A stretch of 64,000 nucleotides of DNA from Erwinia_E haradaeae_E (lineage in GTDB: Bacteria; Pseudomonadota; Gammaproteobacteria; Enterobacterales; Enterobacteriaceae), in NCBI RefSeq assembly GCF_900699015.1, contig NZ_LR217737.1, positions 744,001 through 808,000 of the forward strand, written 5' to 3'. A program made the position numbers and the translations under genes. Under the pieces are notes generated by a model. The model ran no database searches. It was not told the DNA's origin and saw nothing but the letters and a program-made list of their open reading frames with translations. Shown in pieces: positions 33,634-42,331 of this stretch (position 1 is its first letter; each line of letters begins with the position of its first letter).

Positions 33634-33761
33634 ATAGTTAGAAACAATTGAAATATTGCATATATTTATGGAGGATTAACAAAGACAAATGATTTGATAA
33701 TTAATTTTACTAAAGACACAACTTCAAGTTCATGGTTTATATAGATAATAACGAGAAAAAA
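33634..33761 (+). promoter_or_regulatory. ompA 5' leader (untranslated region)
   Basis: In E. coli this leader stabilises the mRNA and is targeted by the small RNA MicA near the start. Two parts are recognisably conserved here: GGAGGATTAAC near 33670-33680 (E. coli GAAGGATTTAAC) and the last 35 bases, with TTCATGG, a TAT stretch, GATAATAACGAG and an A run before ATG. The 5' stem-loop sequence itself is not conserved in a way I can align. Confidence 0.6.
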
Positions 33762-34823
33762 ATGAACAAAACAGCTATCGCAATTACAGCGGCGCTCGCT
33801 AGCTTTTCTACAATAGCACAATCCAACGCTAAGGATGATACTTGGTATATTGGTGGACAATCCGGCTGGTCTCAGTACCATGATACAGGTTATTATGGTA
33901 ATAATTACCAAAATAATGATGGTCCGACCCACAAAAATCAATTAAGTTCTACTTCATTCTTTGGTTATCAAGCGAATCAATATCTTGGATTTGACTTAGG
34001 CTATAACTGGTTAGGTCGTATGCCTTATAAAGGAAAAATTACTCACGGTGCTTTTAAAGCACAAGGAATTCAACTATCCACTAAATTAAGTTACCCTATT
34101 ACTCATGATATAAATATATATACCCGATTAGGAAGCATGATATGGCATACTAACACAAAACAAAAACACTTAGAAGAAAAGCAAAAAAGAACAAATTATA
34201 CTGGTGTATCACCAGTAGCATCACTGGGAATAGAATACGCCCTAACCAAAAATTGGACAACACATCTCGATTACCAATGGATTAATAATATTGGAGATGC
34301 ATCAACTGTAGGTACTCGTCCTGATAACAGCCAACTCAATATTGGTTTATCATATCATTTTGGTCAAAACACGCCATCTCTAATGAAAGTTTTTACATCA
34401 GCTCCAACCAAAGAAGCCAACCATTGTACTTTAAAGTCTGATGTATTATTTGATTTTGATCAAGCAGATTTAACAATAGAAGGAAAACAAGCACTACATC
34501 AAATATATACTCAACTACAAAACATGGATCCTCAACACCGTTCTATCACATTAGTAGGTTATTCAGATTCTATTGGTTCTGAAGAGTATAACCAAAAACT
34601 ATCTGAAAAAAGGACTCAAACTGTAGTAAACTACTTTATTGCTAAAGGTATTCCTTCTAATCAGATTTCTTCACATGGCGCAGGAAACACCAACCCTATA
34701 TCGATGAACACTTGTGATCATATAGAAAATAGAAAAGAACTTATAGCGTGCTTAGCACCAGATCGACGTGTAGAGATTGAAGTGCAAGGTCTTCAATTTA
34801 TAGCAGAAAATCCTTCTAATTAA
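33762..34823 (+). CDS. ompA: Outer membrane protein A
   Basis: Abundant outer-membrane protein that ties the outer membrane to peptidoglycan. Length is 353 residues (346 in E. coli). A signal peptide MNKTAIAITAALASFSTIAQ ends at SNA, with likely cleavage before KDDTWY. An eight-stranded barrel follows (GWSQYHDTG, GYDWLGRMPYKG-like NWLGRMPYKG, TRLGSMIW, YQWINNIGDA, GTRPDNSQLNIGLSYHFG). The Pro-Ala hinge of E. coli is replaced by a short, barely repetitive linker. The C-terminal OmpA domain (LKSDVLFDFDQA to APDRRVEIEV) keeps the peptidoglycan-binding Asp (GYSDSIGS), Arg (LSEKRTQ) and cysteine pair. An in-frame upstream start would add ten residues before a clear signal peptide, so ATG 33762 is preferred. 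Confidence 0.96.
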   Translation: MNKTAIAITAALASFSTIAQSNAKDDTWYIGGQSGWSQYHDTGYYGNNYQNNDGPTHKNQLSSTSFFGYQANQYLGFDLGYNWLGRMPYKGKITHGAFKAQGIQLSTKLSYPITHDINIYTRLGSMIWHTNTKQKHLEEKQKRTNYTGVSPVASLGIEYALTKNWTTHLDYQWINNIGDASTVGTRPDNSQLNIGLSYHFGQNTPSLMKVFTSAPTKEANHCTLKSDVLFDFDQADLTIEGKQALHQIYTQLQNMDPQHRSITLVGYSDSIGSEEYNQKLSEKRTQTVVNYFIAKGIPSNQISSHGAGNTNPISMNTCDHIENRKELIACLAPDRRVEIEVQGLQFIAENPSN

Positions 34824-35782
34824 TCTTAATGATCTATAAAAACCCCAGAATTGGGGTTTTTTATAGATCATTTAGGATTTGATTATTAAAAATATCTTTG
34901 ATATTATCTATTATAAGTTGTTAATATATCTTGTATGTATCAAAACAATGGCAATATAATCTATTTATAATAAAAAATAATATTATTAACAATACTGTCG
35001 TTAAAACAATTATTGTTATAGATAAGTAAATATCAATATTATATATCTCGAATATAATTTAGACATAATTATATCCTTAAATTAAGGAGAAAAATATAAA
35101 AAAACAATTACCATATATCTATATAATCATTACCACTAATTGATTTAATATATTACACGTTTAACTATATAATAGTTTTTATTCATCATATATTAATATA
35201 GTCATGTAGAAATAATAAATACATCAATTGTTTTGATAACAAATCATTCCCTTACCTGATTCGAGAATCTAAAAAGAAACTCTTCACTTTTGATAAAAGA
35301 ACTATATAAGAATAAATCTCAATCACTGTAATAATTACTACCTTATTTTGTAAGTAATATACTGCTTATACTATAACTTAATTTAATATTAAGTCTTTGT
35401 ATTATATTTCTTTTTCTCTATATAAGAAATATATTCTAAATATTATCTAGATCATTAGAATAATATCCTCTGATACTATATTATATAACCTACATTACAT
35501 ATTATACCCTTTCCATTACTATGTAATATTATATAATTTTTGATTGGTCATATTACATCAATTGTAACACAATATAAGTAATTCAATTAAAGAAGGATTT
35601 ACTCTCAACTAACTACAAAACGTAGTGATATGCTATAATCATACATCTATAATATTATCATGTTTTTACAATATTTGTTTAAAAAGAGTATAGTTCTAGC
35701 GCTCTGGTTATAAGATTGATCTTGTAAACAGTAACAGGATGCATCTAAAGTTAACCAAATCAATTATTTTTGAGGTCACATA
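34824..35782. other. Gap between ompA and tig
   Basis: Holds the ompA terminator at its left end and the tig ribosome binding site (GAGG, 35772-35775) at its right. Nothing else recognisable; the usual E. coli tig neighbour bolA is absent. Confidence 0.65.
34828..34872 (+). terminator. ompA Rho-independent terminator
   Basis: Begins five bases after the ompA stop. The core CCCCA/TGGGG stem has a 4-nt loop and is extended by an A run pairing with T6 and by AATGATCTAT pairing with ATAGATCATT. It is the clearest intrinsic terminator in the window and could work in both directions. Confidence 0.9.
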
Positions 35783-37132
35783 ATGAAAACGTCAATTGAA
35801 ACAACCCAGGGTCTAGGAAAACGTATCACTATTACTATTGATAAAATAGTCATTGAAAAAGCAATCCAGCATGAGCTAGATACCGTAGCTAAAAAAATAA
35901 AAATTGATGGTTTTCGTAAAGGTAAAGCACCAAAATTTTTAGTAAAACAACGTTATAGCACTTCTATTCATCAAAATATTTTAAATGAACTTATGCAATA
36001 TTATTTTATCAATGCAATTACTCAAAAAAAGATCAACCCAGTTGGTGAACCCAAATATATACCTAGGGAATATCTTTGTGGTGAAGACTATACTTTTTCT
36101 GCTGAATTTGAAGTATATCCGGAAATTAAAATACAAGGTTTAGAAGGTATGGAAATTGAACAACCGATTTCTGAAGTCACTGAAGACGACGTTACTGTAA
36201 TGTTAGATCTAATTCGAAAGCAAAGAGCTACCTGGGAAGAAACAACTGAACCTGCAACTACAGAAAATCGTGTTACTCTTGACTTTACTGGCTCTATAAA
36301 TAATCAACCATTTGAAGGTAATCAAGCCTCAAATATCATATTAACAATAGGAAAAGGGTACACCGAATCAGAAATAATGATCCTTTCTTTACAAGAAAAT
36401 ATTATTGGTCACAAAGCCGGTGAAAAATTTAAAATTAAAATAAAGTTTCCAGAGGATTATACAACTGAAAACCTAAAAGGTAAGGATGCAATATTTGAAA
36501 TTCTACTCAAAAAAGTTGAAAAACACAAATTACCAGATTTAACTTCTGATTTTATCAAATATCTTGGTATAAAAAATGGATCTATAGAAGAACTACGTAT
36601 TGAAGTGCGTAAAAACATGCAGCGTGAACTAAAAATTGCTGTGTATAGCTATATTAAGAAACAGGTTATTAGTGGGTTAATTAAAGCTAATAATATAGAG
36701 GTACCCGATGTTCTACTTGAAAGCGCAATTAATATTCTAAAAAAACAAACCGCAGAAAGTTTCAGTGATAATAAAAAAAGAGAGCTTACATTACCTCACG
36801 AACTATTTGAGGAAGAAGCAAGACGCCATGTACAAGTTAGTCTACTTATAAGTAGTATTATTCATACTTATGACATTACAATTAATGAAGATCATATTCA
36901 AAAATTAATCGAAGAAATAGCCTTCTCCCATGAAGATCCATCAAAAACTATCTCATTATACAAAAAAAATGCGACACTTTTGAAAAATATTCAGAATGCT
37001 GCCTTAGAGGAAGAAGCTATTGAATTAGTAATTAAAAAAGCTAAATTAACTACAATAGTTAGATCATTTCAAGAAATAATGAATCCACGCTCATCAGAAC
37101 AAAGTAAGATGATCTCATTCAATAATAATTAA
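35783..37132 (+). CDS. tig: Trigger factor
   Basis: Ribosome-bound chaperone with peptidyl-prolyl isomerase activity that meets nascent chains at the exit tunnel. Length is 449 residues (432 in E. coli). The N-terminal ribosome-binding domain carries the signature GFRKGKAP (43-50; F44, R45, K46 contact L23). The FKBP-like domain (about 150-245) is recognisable from DFTGSINNQPFEG and HKAGE but is diverged around its catalytic loop. The C-terminal helical arms are followed by about 17 extra residues. The ATG start is preceded by TGAGGT. clpP, clpX and lon, which follow tig in E. coli, are absent; convergent nadK comes instead. Confidence 0.96.
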   Translation: MKTSIETTQGLGKRITITIDKIVIEKAIQHELDTVAKKIKIDGFRKGKAPKFLVKQRYSTSIHQNILNELMQYYFINAITQKKINPVGEPKYIPREYLCGEDYTFSAEFEVYPEIKIQGLEGMEIEQPISEVTEDDVTVMLDLIRKQRATWEETTEPATTENRVTLDFTGSINNQPFEGNQASNIILTIGKGYTESEIMILSLQENIIGHKAGEKFKIKIKFPEDYTTENLKGKDAIFEILLKKVEKHKLPDLTSDFIKYLGIKNGSIEELRIEVRKNMQRELKIAVYSYIKKQVISGLIKANNIEVPDVLLESAINILKKQTAESFSDNKKRELTLPHELFEEEARRHVQVSLLISSIIHTYDITINEDHIQKLIEEIAFSHEDPSKTISLYKKNATLLKNIQNAALEEEAIELVIKKAKLTTIVRSFQEIMNPRSSEQSKMISFNNN

Positions 37133-37224
37133 TATTTTTTAAAATATGGCATAATAACTAAAGATAAAAAATGAGTTAGCACTTTTCATTATTTACAATT
37201 CATATCTAATTATATTAGAATTAT

Positions 37225-38106
37225 TTAAAAAAATTTTTTTGACCACCCAAGCTTGGAACTAAGAATATTAAAGTAATTATAATTTTTCGGATGAATTAAA
37301 TTTAACTGATCATCACTACGATGAATGAGAATATGGTCATCCTTTTTAATAGGAAGAACAGTTTGGCTATCAAAACTAATTTCAAGATCACCACATATGT
37401 CCGAAAAACGTAGACAAATACTACTTCTATTATGAATTACTAGCGGACGAGCTGATAAAGTATGTGAAAACATAGGTACTAATGATATCGCATCTACTGA
37501 AGGCATTAAAATAGGTCCTCCTGCAGACAATGCGTAAGCAGTAGAACCAGTAGGAGTTGAAATAATTAAACCATCAGAACGTTCTGAAAAAGCAAATATT
37601 TCATCAATATAGACTTTAAATTCAATCATATGTGCTATTTTTCCAGGATGCACTACTACTTCATTCATTGCAGTAGAAATGCACGGCGGACCTGATTGAT
37701 GACATATCTGTGCCTCTAGCAAAAAACGTCTATCAACATAAAAATGACCAGCAAGCACTTTCTCCAACTGAGACTGAGCATCTTCCGGATCTAAATCAGT
37801 TAAAAATCCAAGATTCCCTCGATTAATACCAATGACCTTGATATCATAACGAGCGAGACTACGAGCAGCGCTTAACATGCTTCCATCACCACCGACTACT
37901 ACAGCTAAATCGGCAATACGACCAATATCTGATAATGTTCCTGTTTTAACACGACAACATGCATGTAACTGATTTGCAATATGGGTTTCAATAATAACTT
38001 GATAACCTTCTTCTAGCAACCAACGATAGAGCGTAGTATAAGTACTTAGCATAGAAGGGTGACGTGGATGCCCAATAATTCCAATACAGCTGAAAAACCG
38101 ATTCAT
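37225..38106 (-). CDS. nadK: NAD kinase
   Basis: Phosphorylates NAD to NADP using ATP. Length is 293 residues against 292 in E. coli. The GGDG motif is at 72-75 (VVVGGDGSML), followed by the conserved RYDIKVIGINRGNLGFLTDL, NEVVVHPGK and DGLIISTPTGSTAYALSAGG segments; the C-terminus LGWSKKFF matches E. coli. The open frame extends upstream to 38250, but that would run through the grpE promoter and into grpE. ATG 38106 matches the E. coli start (MNxxFxCIGIxGHPRHP) and has AAGGA upstream. It is divergent from grpE as in E. coli; recN, the usual next gene, is absent. Confidence 0.97.
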   Translation of the reverse strand: MNRFFSCIGIIGHPRHPSMLSTYTTLYRWLLEEGYQVIIETHIANQLHACCRVKTGTLSDIGRIADLAVVVGGDGSMLSAARSLARYDIKVIGINRGNLGFLTDLDPEDAQSQLEKVLAGHFYVDRRFLLEAQICHQSGPPCISTAMNEVVVHPGKIAHMIEFKVYIDEIFAFSERSDGLIISTPTGSTAYALSAGGPILMPSVDAISLVPMFSHTLSARPLVIHNRSSICLRFSDICGDLEISFDSQTVLPIKKDDHILIHRSDDQLNLIHPKNYNYFNILSSKLGWSKKFF

Positions 38107-38154
38107 TATATTAATATTCCTTATAAAACAAACTAGTCTGACAGTGATATGTCC

Positions 38155-38184
38155 CTTGCAACCACAATAATCACCCCCCATAAT
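38155..38184 (+). promoter_or_regulatory. Heat-shock (sigma-32) type promoter of grpE
   Basis: CTTGCAA (38155-38161), a 14-base spacer, then CCCCATAAT (38176-38184). The sigma-32 consensus is CTTGAAA, 11-15 bases, CCCCATNT, so only one -35 base differs and the diagnostic C run is complete. In DNA this AT-rich, six consecutive C residues are very unlikely to be chance. Transcription would begin near 38191, 37 bases before grpE. Confidence 0.8.
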
Positions 38185-38227
38185 AAGAACATTAGCGAGA
38201 TGAATTTGTATAAACACGGAGAAATTC

Positions 38228-38815
38228 ATGAGTAGCCCAGACAAAAACACAACAAACGAAAAAGATATAAATAAGATTGAGATAGAACAGGGAAGAACAG
38301 AAGATCAAATCACATCCTCAGAAGTAACAAAGGACAATATTGAAAATTTAGCTATCCTAGAAAGAAATTTACTCGAGTTAAAAAATACTTTACGTGATAC
38401 AAAACTACGAGCTCAAGCTGAAATTGAAAACATCCGCCGCCGTACTAAAGTAGATATAGAAAAAGCACATAAATTTGCTCTAGAAAAATTTGCTAACGAA
38501 TTACTTCCTGTCATTGATAACCTCGAGAGAGCATTAGAAATAGCAGATAAATCCAATCCTGTCCTATTACCTATGATAGAAGGGGTTGATCTAACAATGA
38601 AAACGTTACTAGATACAATCTATAAATTTGGTATAGAAATTATTAGTCAAACTCATGTTCCGTTTAATCCAGAAGTTCATCAAGCCATGTCAATGCTGGA
38701 CTCTGAAACGGTGGAAGCTAACTATGTCATAATGGTCATGCAGCGCGGCTACACACTGAATGGTCGTTTGCTTCGACCAGCAATGGTTACTGTTTCCAAA
38801 GGTAAGAAAAAATAA
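38228..38815 (+). CDS. grpE: Nucleotide exchange factor GrpE
   Basis: Co-chaperone that releases ADP from DnaK. Length is 195 residues against 197 in E. coli. A disordered, charged N-terminus (1-40) is followed by the long dimerising coiled coil (about 41-110, including LRAQAEIENIRRRTKVDIEKA) and the compact C-terminal beta domain with the signature VDLTMKTLLD, FNPEVHQAM, and GYTLNGRLLRPAMVTVSK. GGAG lies about eight bases before ATG. Expression is probably heat-inducible given the sigma-32 type promoter. Confidence 0.97.
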   Translation: MSSPDKNTTNEKDINKIEIEQGRTEDQITSSEVTKDNIENLAILERNLLELKNTLRDTKLRAQAEIENIRRRTKVDIEKAHKFALEKFANELLPVIDNLERALEIADKSNPVLLPMIEGVDLTMKTLLDTIYKFGIEIISQTHVPFNPEVHQAMSMLDSETVEANYVIMVMQRGYTLNGRLLRPAMVTVSKGKKK

Positions 38816-38911
38816 ATCTTATATTTTTAAAAAATCGTTTAATTAGATATTTGACTATTTATTGTAATAATATTGTAATAGTTACTTATTTATATGAGTA
38901 AAGAGTATATA

Positions 38912-38949
38912 ATCTAACCAAAGAAGAAGAATGTATTCTTTGGTTAGAT
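38912..38949. terminator. Bidirectional hairpin between convergent grpE and ung
   Basis: Perfect 14-bp arms (ATCTAACCAAAGAA and its complement) with a 10-nt loop lie 96 bases after grpE and 56 bases beyond the ung stop. The position between two converging genes fits a shared terminator. There is no classical T run after either arm. Confidence 0.6.
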
Positions 38950-39005
38950 CTTCATTCATCATAATTCACTAGTTCTTGGCATTTAAAGAACTAATCGATA
39001 GAATA

Positions 39006-39689
39006 TTATATTAAAAGAAGAAGCAGCATCCAATTTATAATACTTTTTCCTTGTTTATCTAGCCATTGATTGGCTTTAGAAAAATGCTTACACCCAAAAA
39101 ATCCACGAAATGCAGATAAAGGTGAGGGATGTGGTGCTAACAAAACATAATGACGTTTTCGATCAATAAGAACAGCTTTTCTTTGCGCATACCAGCCCCA
39201 TAAGAAAAATACTACACCTGTAGCACGTTGATTAATAACAGAAATAACTTTATTAGTAAAGATTTCCCAACCAAAGTTCGCATGAGAATAAGCACGACCA
39301 GCTTCAACAGTTAAAACACTATTCAGTAATAAAACTCCTTGTATTGCCCAACTTTCTAGGTAACCATGTGTAGGAGATAAAAAACTAGGAATATCATTGA
39401 TTAATTCTCTATATATATTAAAGAGAGAGGGAGGAATCTTTGTACCAGGATGAACAGAAAAAGATAATCCATTTGCCTGATTAGGACCATGATAAGGATC
39501 CTGTCCCACAATAACAACTTTTACTTCTTTTAATGGTGTTAAATGAAAAGCATGAAAAATATCATTTTTATCAGGATAAATAATCTTGCCAGCCTTACGC
39601 GAAAAGTTAATTCGTTCAATTAACTCCTTAAAATAACCCTGCTCTTTTTCATGCGCAAACAAGTGGGACCAAGTAACCATCCTTTTCAT
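39006..39689 (-). CDS. ung: Uracil-DNA glycosylase
   Basis: Removes uracil from DNA, starting base excision repair after cytosine deamination. Length is 227 residues (229 in E. coli). The water-activating loop GQDPYHG puts the catalytic aspartate at D64, and the DNA-intercalation loop HPSPLSA puts the catalytic histidine at H187, the same numbers as E. coli. The uracil-binding asparagine lies in LLLNSVLTV. The start ATG has AGAGGA at good spacing. The C-terminus WMLLLLLI is unusually hydrophobic compared with the polar E. coli tail. Keeping this gene is notable in a lineage under strong GC-to-AT pressure. Confidence 0.96.
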   Translation of the reverse strand: MKRMVTWSHLFAHEKEQGYFKELIERINFSRKAGKIIYPDKNDIFHAFHLTPLKEVKVVIVGQDPYHGPNQANGLSFSVHPGTKIPPSLFNIYRELINDIPSFLSPTHGYLESWAIQGVLLLNSVLTVEAGRAYSHANFGWEIFTNKVISVINQRATGVVFFLWGWYAQRKAVLIDRKRHYVLLAPHPSPLSAFRGFFGCKHFSKANQWLDKQGKSIINWMLLLLLI

Positions 39690-40990
39690 TAAAATCCTCT
39701 AAATTTAGATACATGAATATTATGTAATCTGTTGTCCTGCTATAATAATTTAGTGAATTAGTTTATTATATAAAGCGATGAATAGTTCATTTTTCATCTC
39801 TTAAAAATATCCAATGAACTATCTATAAATATACTTGTATTAATACTAATGTTTAAAAAAACAGAATAATTAAGTTCTTTCACAAAATAAATAATTAATA
39901 TAATTGAAAAGATTCTATTTTTAGAAATGGAGTTACAGATTGATTTTATTTTTTTGATGTTTCCACTATGAATTTCATATCATGCGCTTTTCACTCATTA
40001 GTGAAGTAAATATTAGATAAATAGTCCATTCAATCTTCTAAATAATAATTATAAGAAATAATATTAGTCCATGTTAGTAGAACTGGTGGTTACCCCAACT
40101 CAACATAGAATATAACTAACCAATCTTATATTAATCAGAGCACATCTACATGTATCATCAACATATAGAATAAAGGTGTTATATAATCCATTAAGTAAAA
40201 AGAACTATTTGATCTACTTACAATTAAATAATCATCTATCTCCGAATCTTTATAAAAGAACGTAATCATTTCTAATGCTGTAATACATCATTTTATTGAT
40301 ATATTTTAGATTAAAATAATATCAATGTTATACGTTATTTATTAGTAATAAACTAATTATGTTAAATCAAAAAATATAAATATTCATTATAGTATCCATA
40401 TAATCTTGATCTATTGCTAGATAACTAATTTCAATTGATCTAATGAAACTAATCTAATAATACCTATCTGTTTAGACAATAAAATATAGTCCGATAACAA
40501 TCAGTCTGATCTATAAATCAAATAAATAATAATACAATAAATCTATATACATATCTGTTATGAATTTTTAGTTTTTACTCAACCACATCTTAATTTTTTA
40601 TTCTAGACTGAAGAGTCTTTTTATGAAAAATATTTATTAATGCCTTAATAGATCTACTACCTAATTTTTTATTACCTGCCATATAGTTAAAATAGTAAAT
40701 ATGTAATTATTTAAAATTATCTATCAAATTAATAGTACAATTATACAATATAATGCTCTACCATCACATAGATTATTTATAATTTCCTGTTCATTGAATA
40801 AATTCAATGATAATCTAGACCTAACTTATTCTATAGAGACAGAGATAAAAATTAAAATCTAGATAGTAGAGTGATTCATTAAAAACCTCCTAAGTTTATC
40901 AGATAAAAGAAAACGAGATATATTTATACTAAAGTATTCAATAATTAATACAAATGATCACTAAAATTATGCAATCAATTAAATCTAAAA
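39690..40990. other. Gene-free gap between ung and pmbA
   Basis: 1.3 kb with no recognisable gene, RNA or strong hairpin. Both flanking genes are on the minus strand, so the ung promoter must lie in its left part, but no good hexamer pair stands out. Confidence 0.65.
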
Positions 40991-42331
40991 TTAATAACCT
41001 GCAACTTGTATTTCAGATATTAAAATAGATCCACATTGAATCTTTCCACGTTTTTCAATATCCTCACCCATAGAAACAATGTTCTTCCATATATCCCTTA
41101 GATTACCAGAAATGGTAATTTCACTAACCGGATACTGGATTATACCATGTTTTACCCAAAATCCTGAAACACCACGAGAATAATCTCCAGTTATCTTATT
41201 AAACCCCTGGCCTAGAAATTTAGTTACCAATAGTCCTGTCCCTAACTGCGTAAGAATGTTATTAAAGGAGTATTTCTTTCCACATACAAACCAAGTATAA
41301 ATGCCACCAGCATGGCCATTACTCTCTAATCCAAGCTTACGACCTGTATAACTATTTAATAACCACTGTTGTAAAACACCATTTGTAACAATCTCAGTCT
41401 TATTTGTTTGCACACCTTCATTATCAAACGGAGCCGATGCTAAACCTTTCAATATATGAGGATCTTCTTTAATGCTAAGCCATTTAGGAAAAATCTGCTC
41501 ACCTAATGCATCTAATAAAAAAGTAGATTTCTGATCTACATTTCTTCCATTAATTGCTACAGCAAGATGTTCAAATAGTTCTGTTGCTACTTCTGCAAGA
41601 AAGATAACAGGCACTTTCATGGTTCTCAGCTTGCGAGGTGACAAACGTGATAACACGCGACGACCACATTCTGCACCAATCTCTTCTGGTCGTTGAAGAT
41701 CCTTGATTGATCGAGCAATCGAATAAAAATTATCCCGCTCCATTTTTCCGTTAGCCTCGGCAATAACACAACTAGAAACTGCATACTGAGTAAAACCATA
41801 GCTTTGGATCATACCGTGACTATTACCAAAAACTTTAATACCTATACGACTATCAAAGCTTCCACCTCCAGTCTTAGTAATTCGAGAATCCATCTGTAAA
41901 GCTGCCTTCTCCGCACTTGATGCTAAGTTAATATATAAATCAATATTCATGTTTTCTGGATAATATAGATCTAAATCTGGAGAATTAAATGCCATAAGAG
42001 AATGATCTGCTATTCCTGAACAAGGATCCAAAGAAGTATATTGTGCAAACCCTAATGCTGCTTCCATAGTCTTTTTAATCGCTGTTTGACTAAAATCCGT
42101 AGAAGAAGCGCTTCCCTGATGTTGCTGGTAGTAAGCAGTAATCCACAGTGAAGTATCGCTATGAAACTGAATATTTTCTATTACCCCATAACTAGTACTA
42201 ATACTAATACCACTACTTTGAATGACAGTGACCTCAGCCAGACTACGATGCGCTTCAGCTAAATTAAGCGCTGTTTCTACTGCTTTCTCTAAAATATGAC
42301 TCTTTTCTATTATCTTTGATAATACTTTCAT
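40991..42331 (-). CDS. pmbA: TldE/PmbA subunit of the TldD-TldE protease
   Basis: Non-catalytic subunit of the TldD-TldE heterodimeric metalloprotease, which in E. coli matures microcin B17 and degrades the antitoxin CcdA. Length is 446 residues against 450. Similarity runs throughout, for example KVFGNSHGM, LSRLSPRKLRTMKVPVIF, STFLLDALG, LGLESNGHAGGI, TGDYSRGVSGFWV and QYPVSEITISGNLRD. No HExxxH metal motif is expected or seen in this subunit. tldD is not in the window. Keeping TldE in a reduced genome suggests a housekeeping role, as seen in several other endosymbionts; that is inference. Confidence 0.95.
   Translation of the reverse strand: MKVLSKIIEKSHILEKAVETALNLAEAHRSLAEVTVIQSSGISISTSYGVIENIQFHSDTSLWITAYYQQHQGSASSTDFSQTAIKKTMEAALGFAQYTSLDPCSGIADHSLMAFNSPDLDLYYPENMNIDLYINLASSAEKAALQMDSRITKTGGGSFDSRIGIKVFGNSHGMIQSYGFTQYAVSSCVIAEANGKMERDNFYSIARSIKDLQRPEEIGAECGRRVLSRLSPRKLRTMKVPVIFLAEVATELFEHLAVAINGRNVDQKSTFLLDALGEQIFPKWLSIKEDPHILKGLASAPFDNEGVQTNKTEIVTNGVLQQWLLNSYTGRKLGLESNGHAGGIYTWFVCGKKYSFNNILTQLGTGLLVTKFLGQGFNKITGDYSRGVSGFWVKHGIIQYPVSEITISGNLRDIWKNIVSMGEDIEKRGKIQCGSILISEIQVAGY

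Larger units (their letters stand above)
32507..33761. other. Gap between corA and ompA, with the ompA promoter at its right end
   Basis: The left kilobase shows no gene, only low-complexity AT repeats near 33105-33180. The right 165 bases (from 33597) are the conserved ompA promoter and leader, listed separately. Confidence 0.65.
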
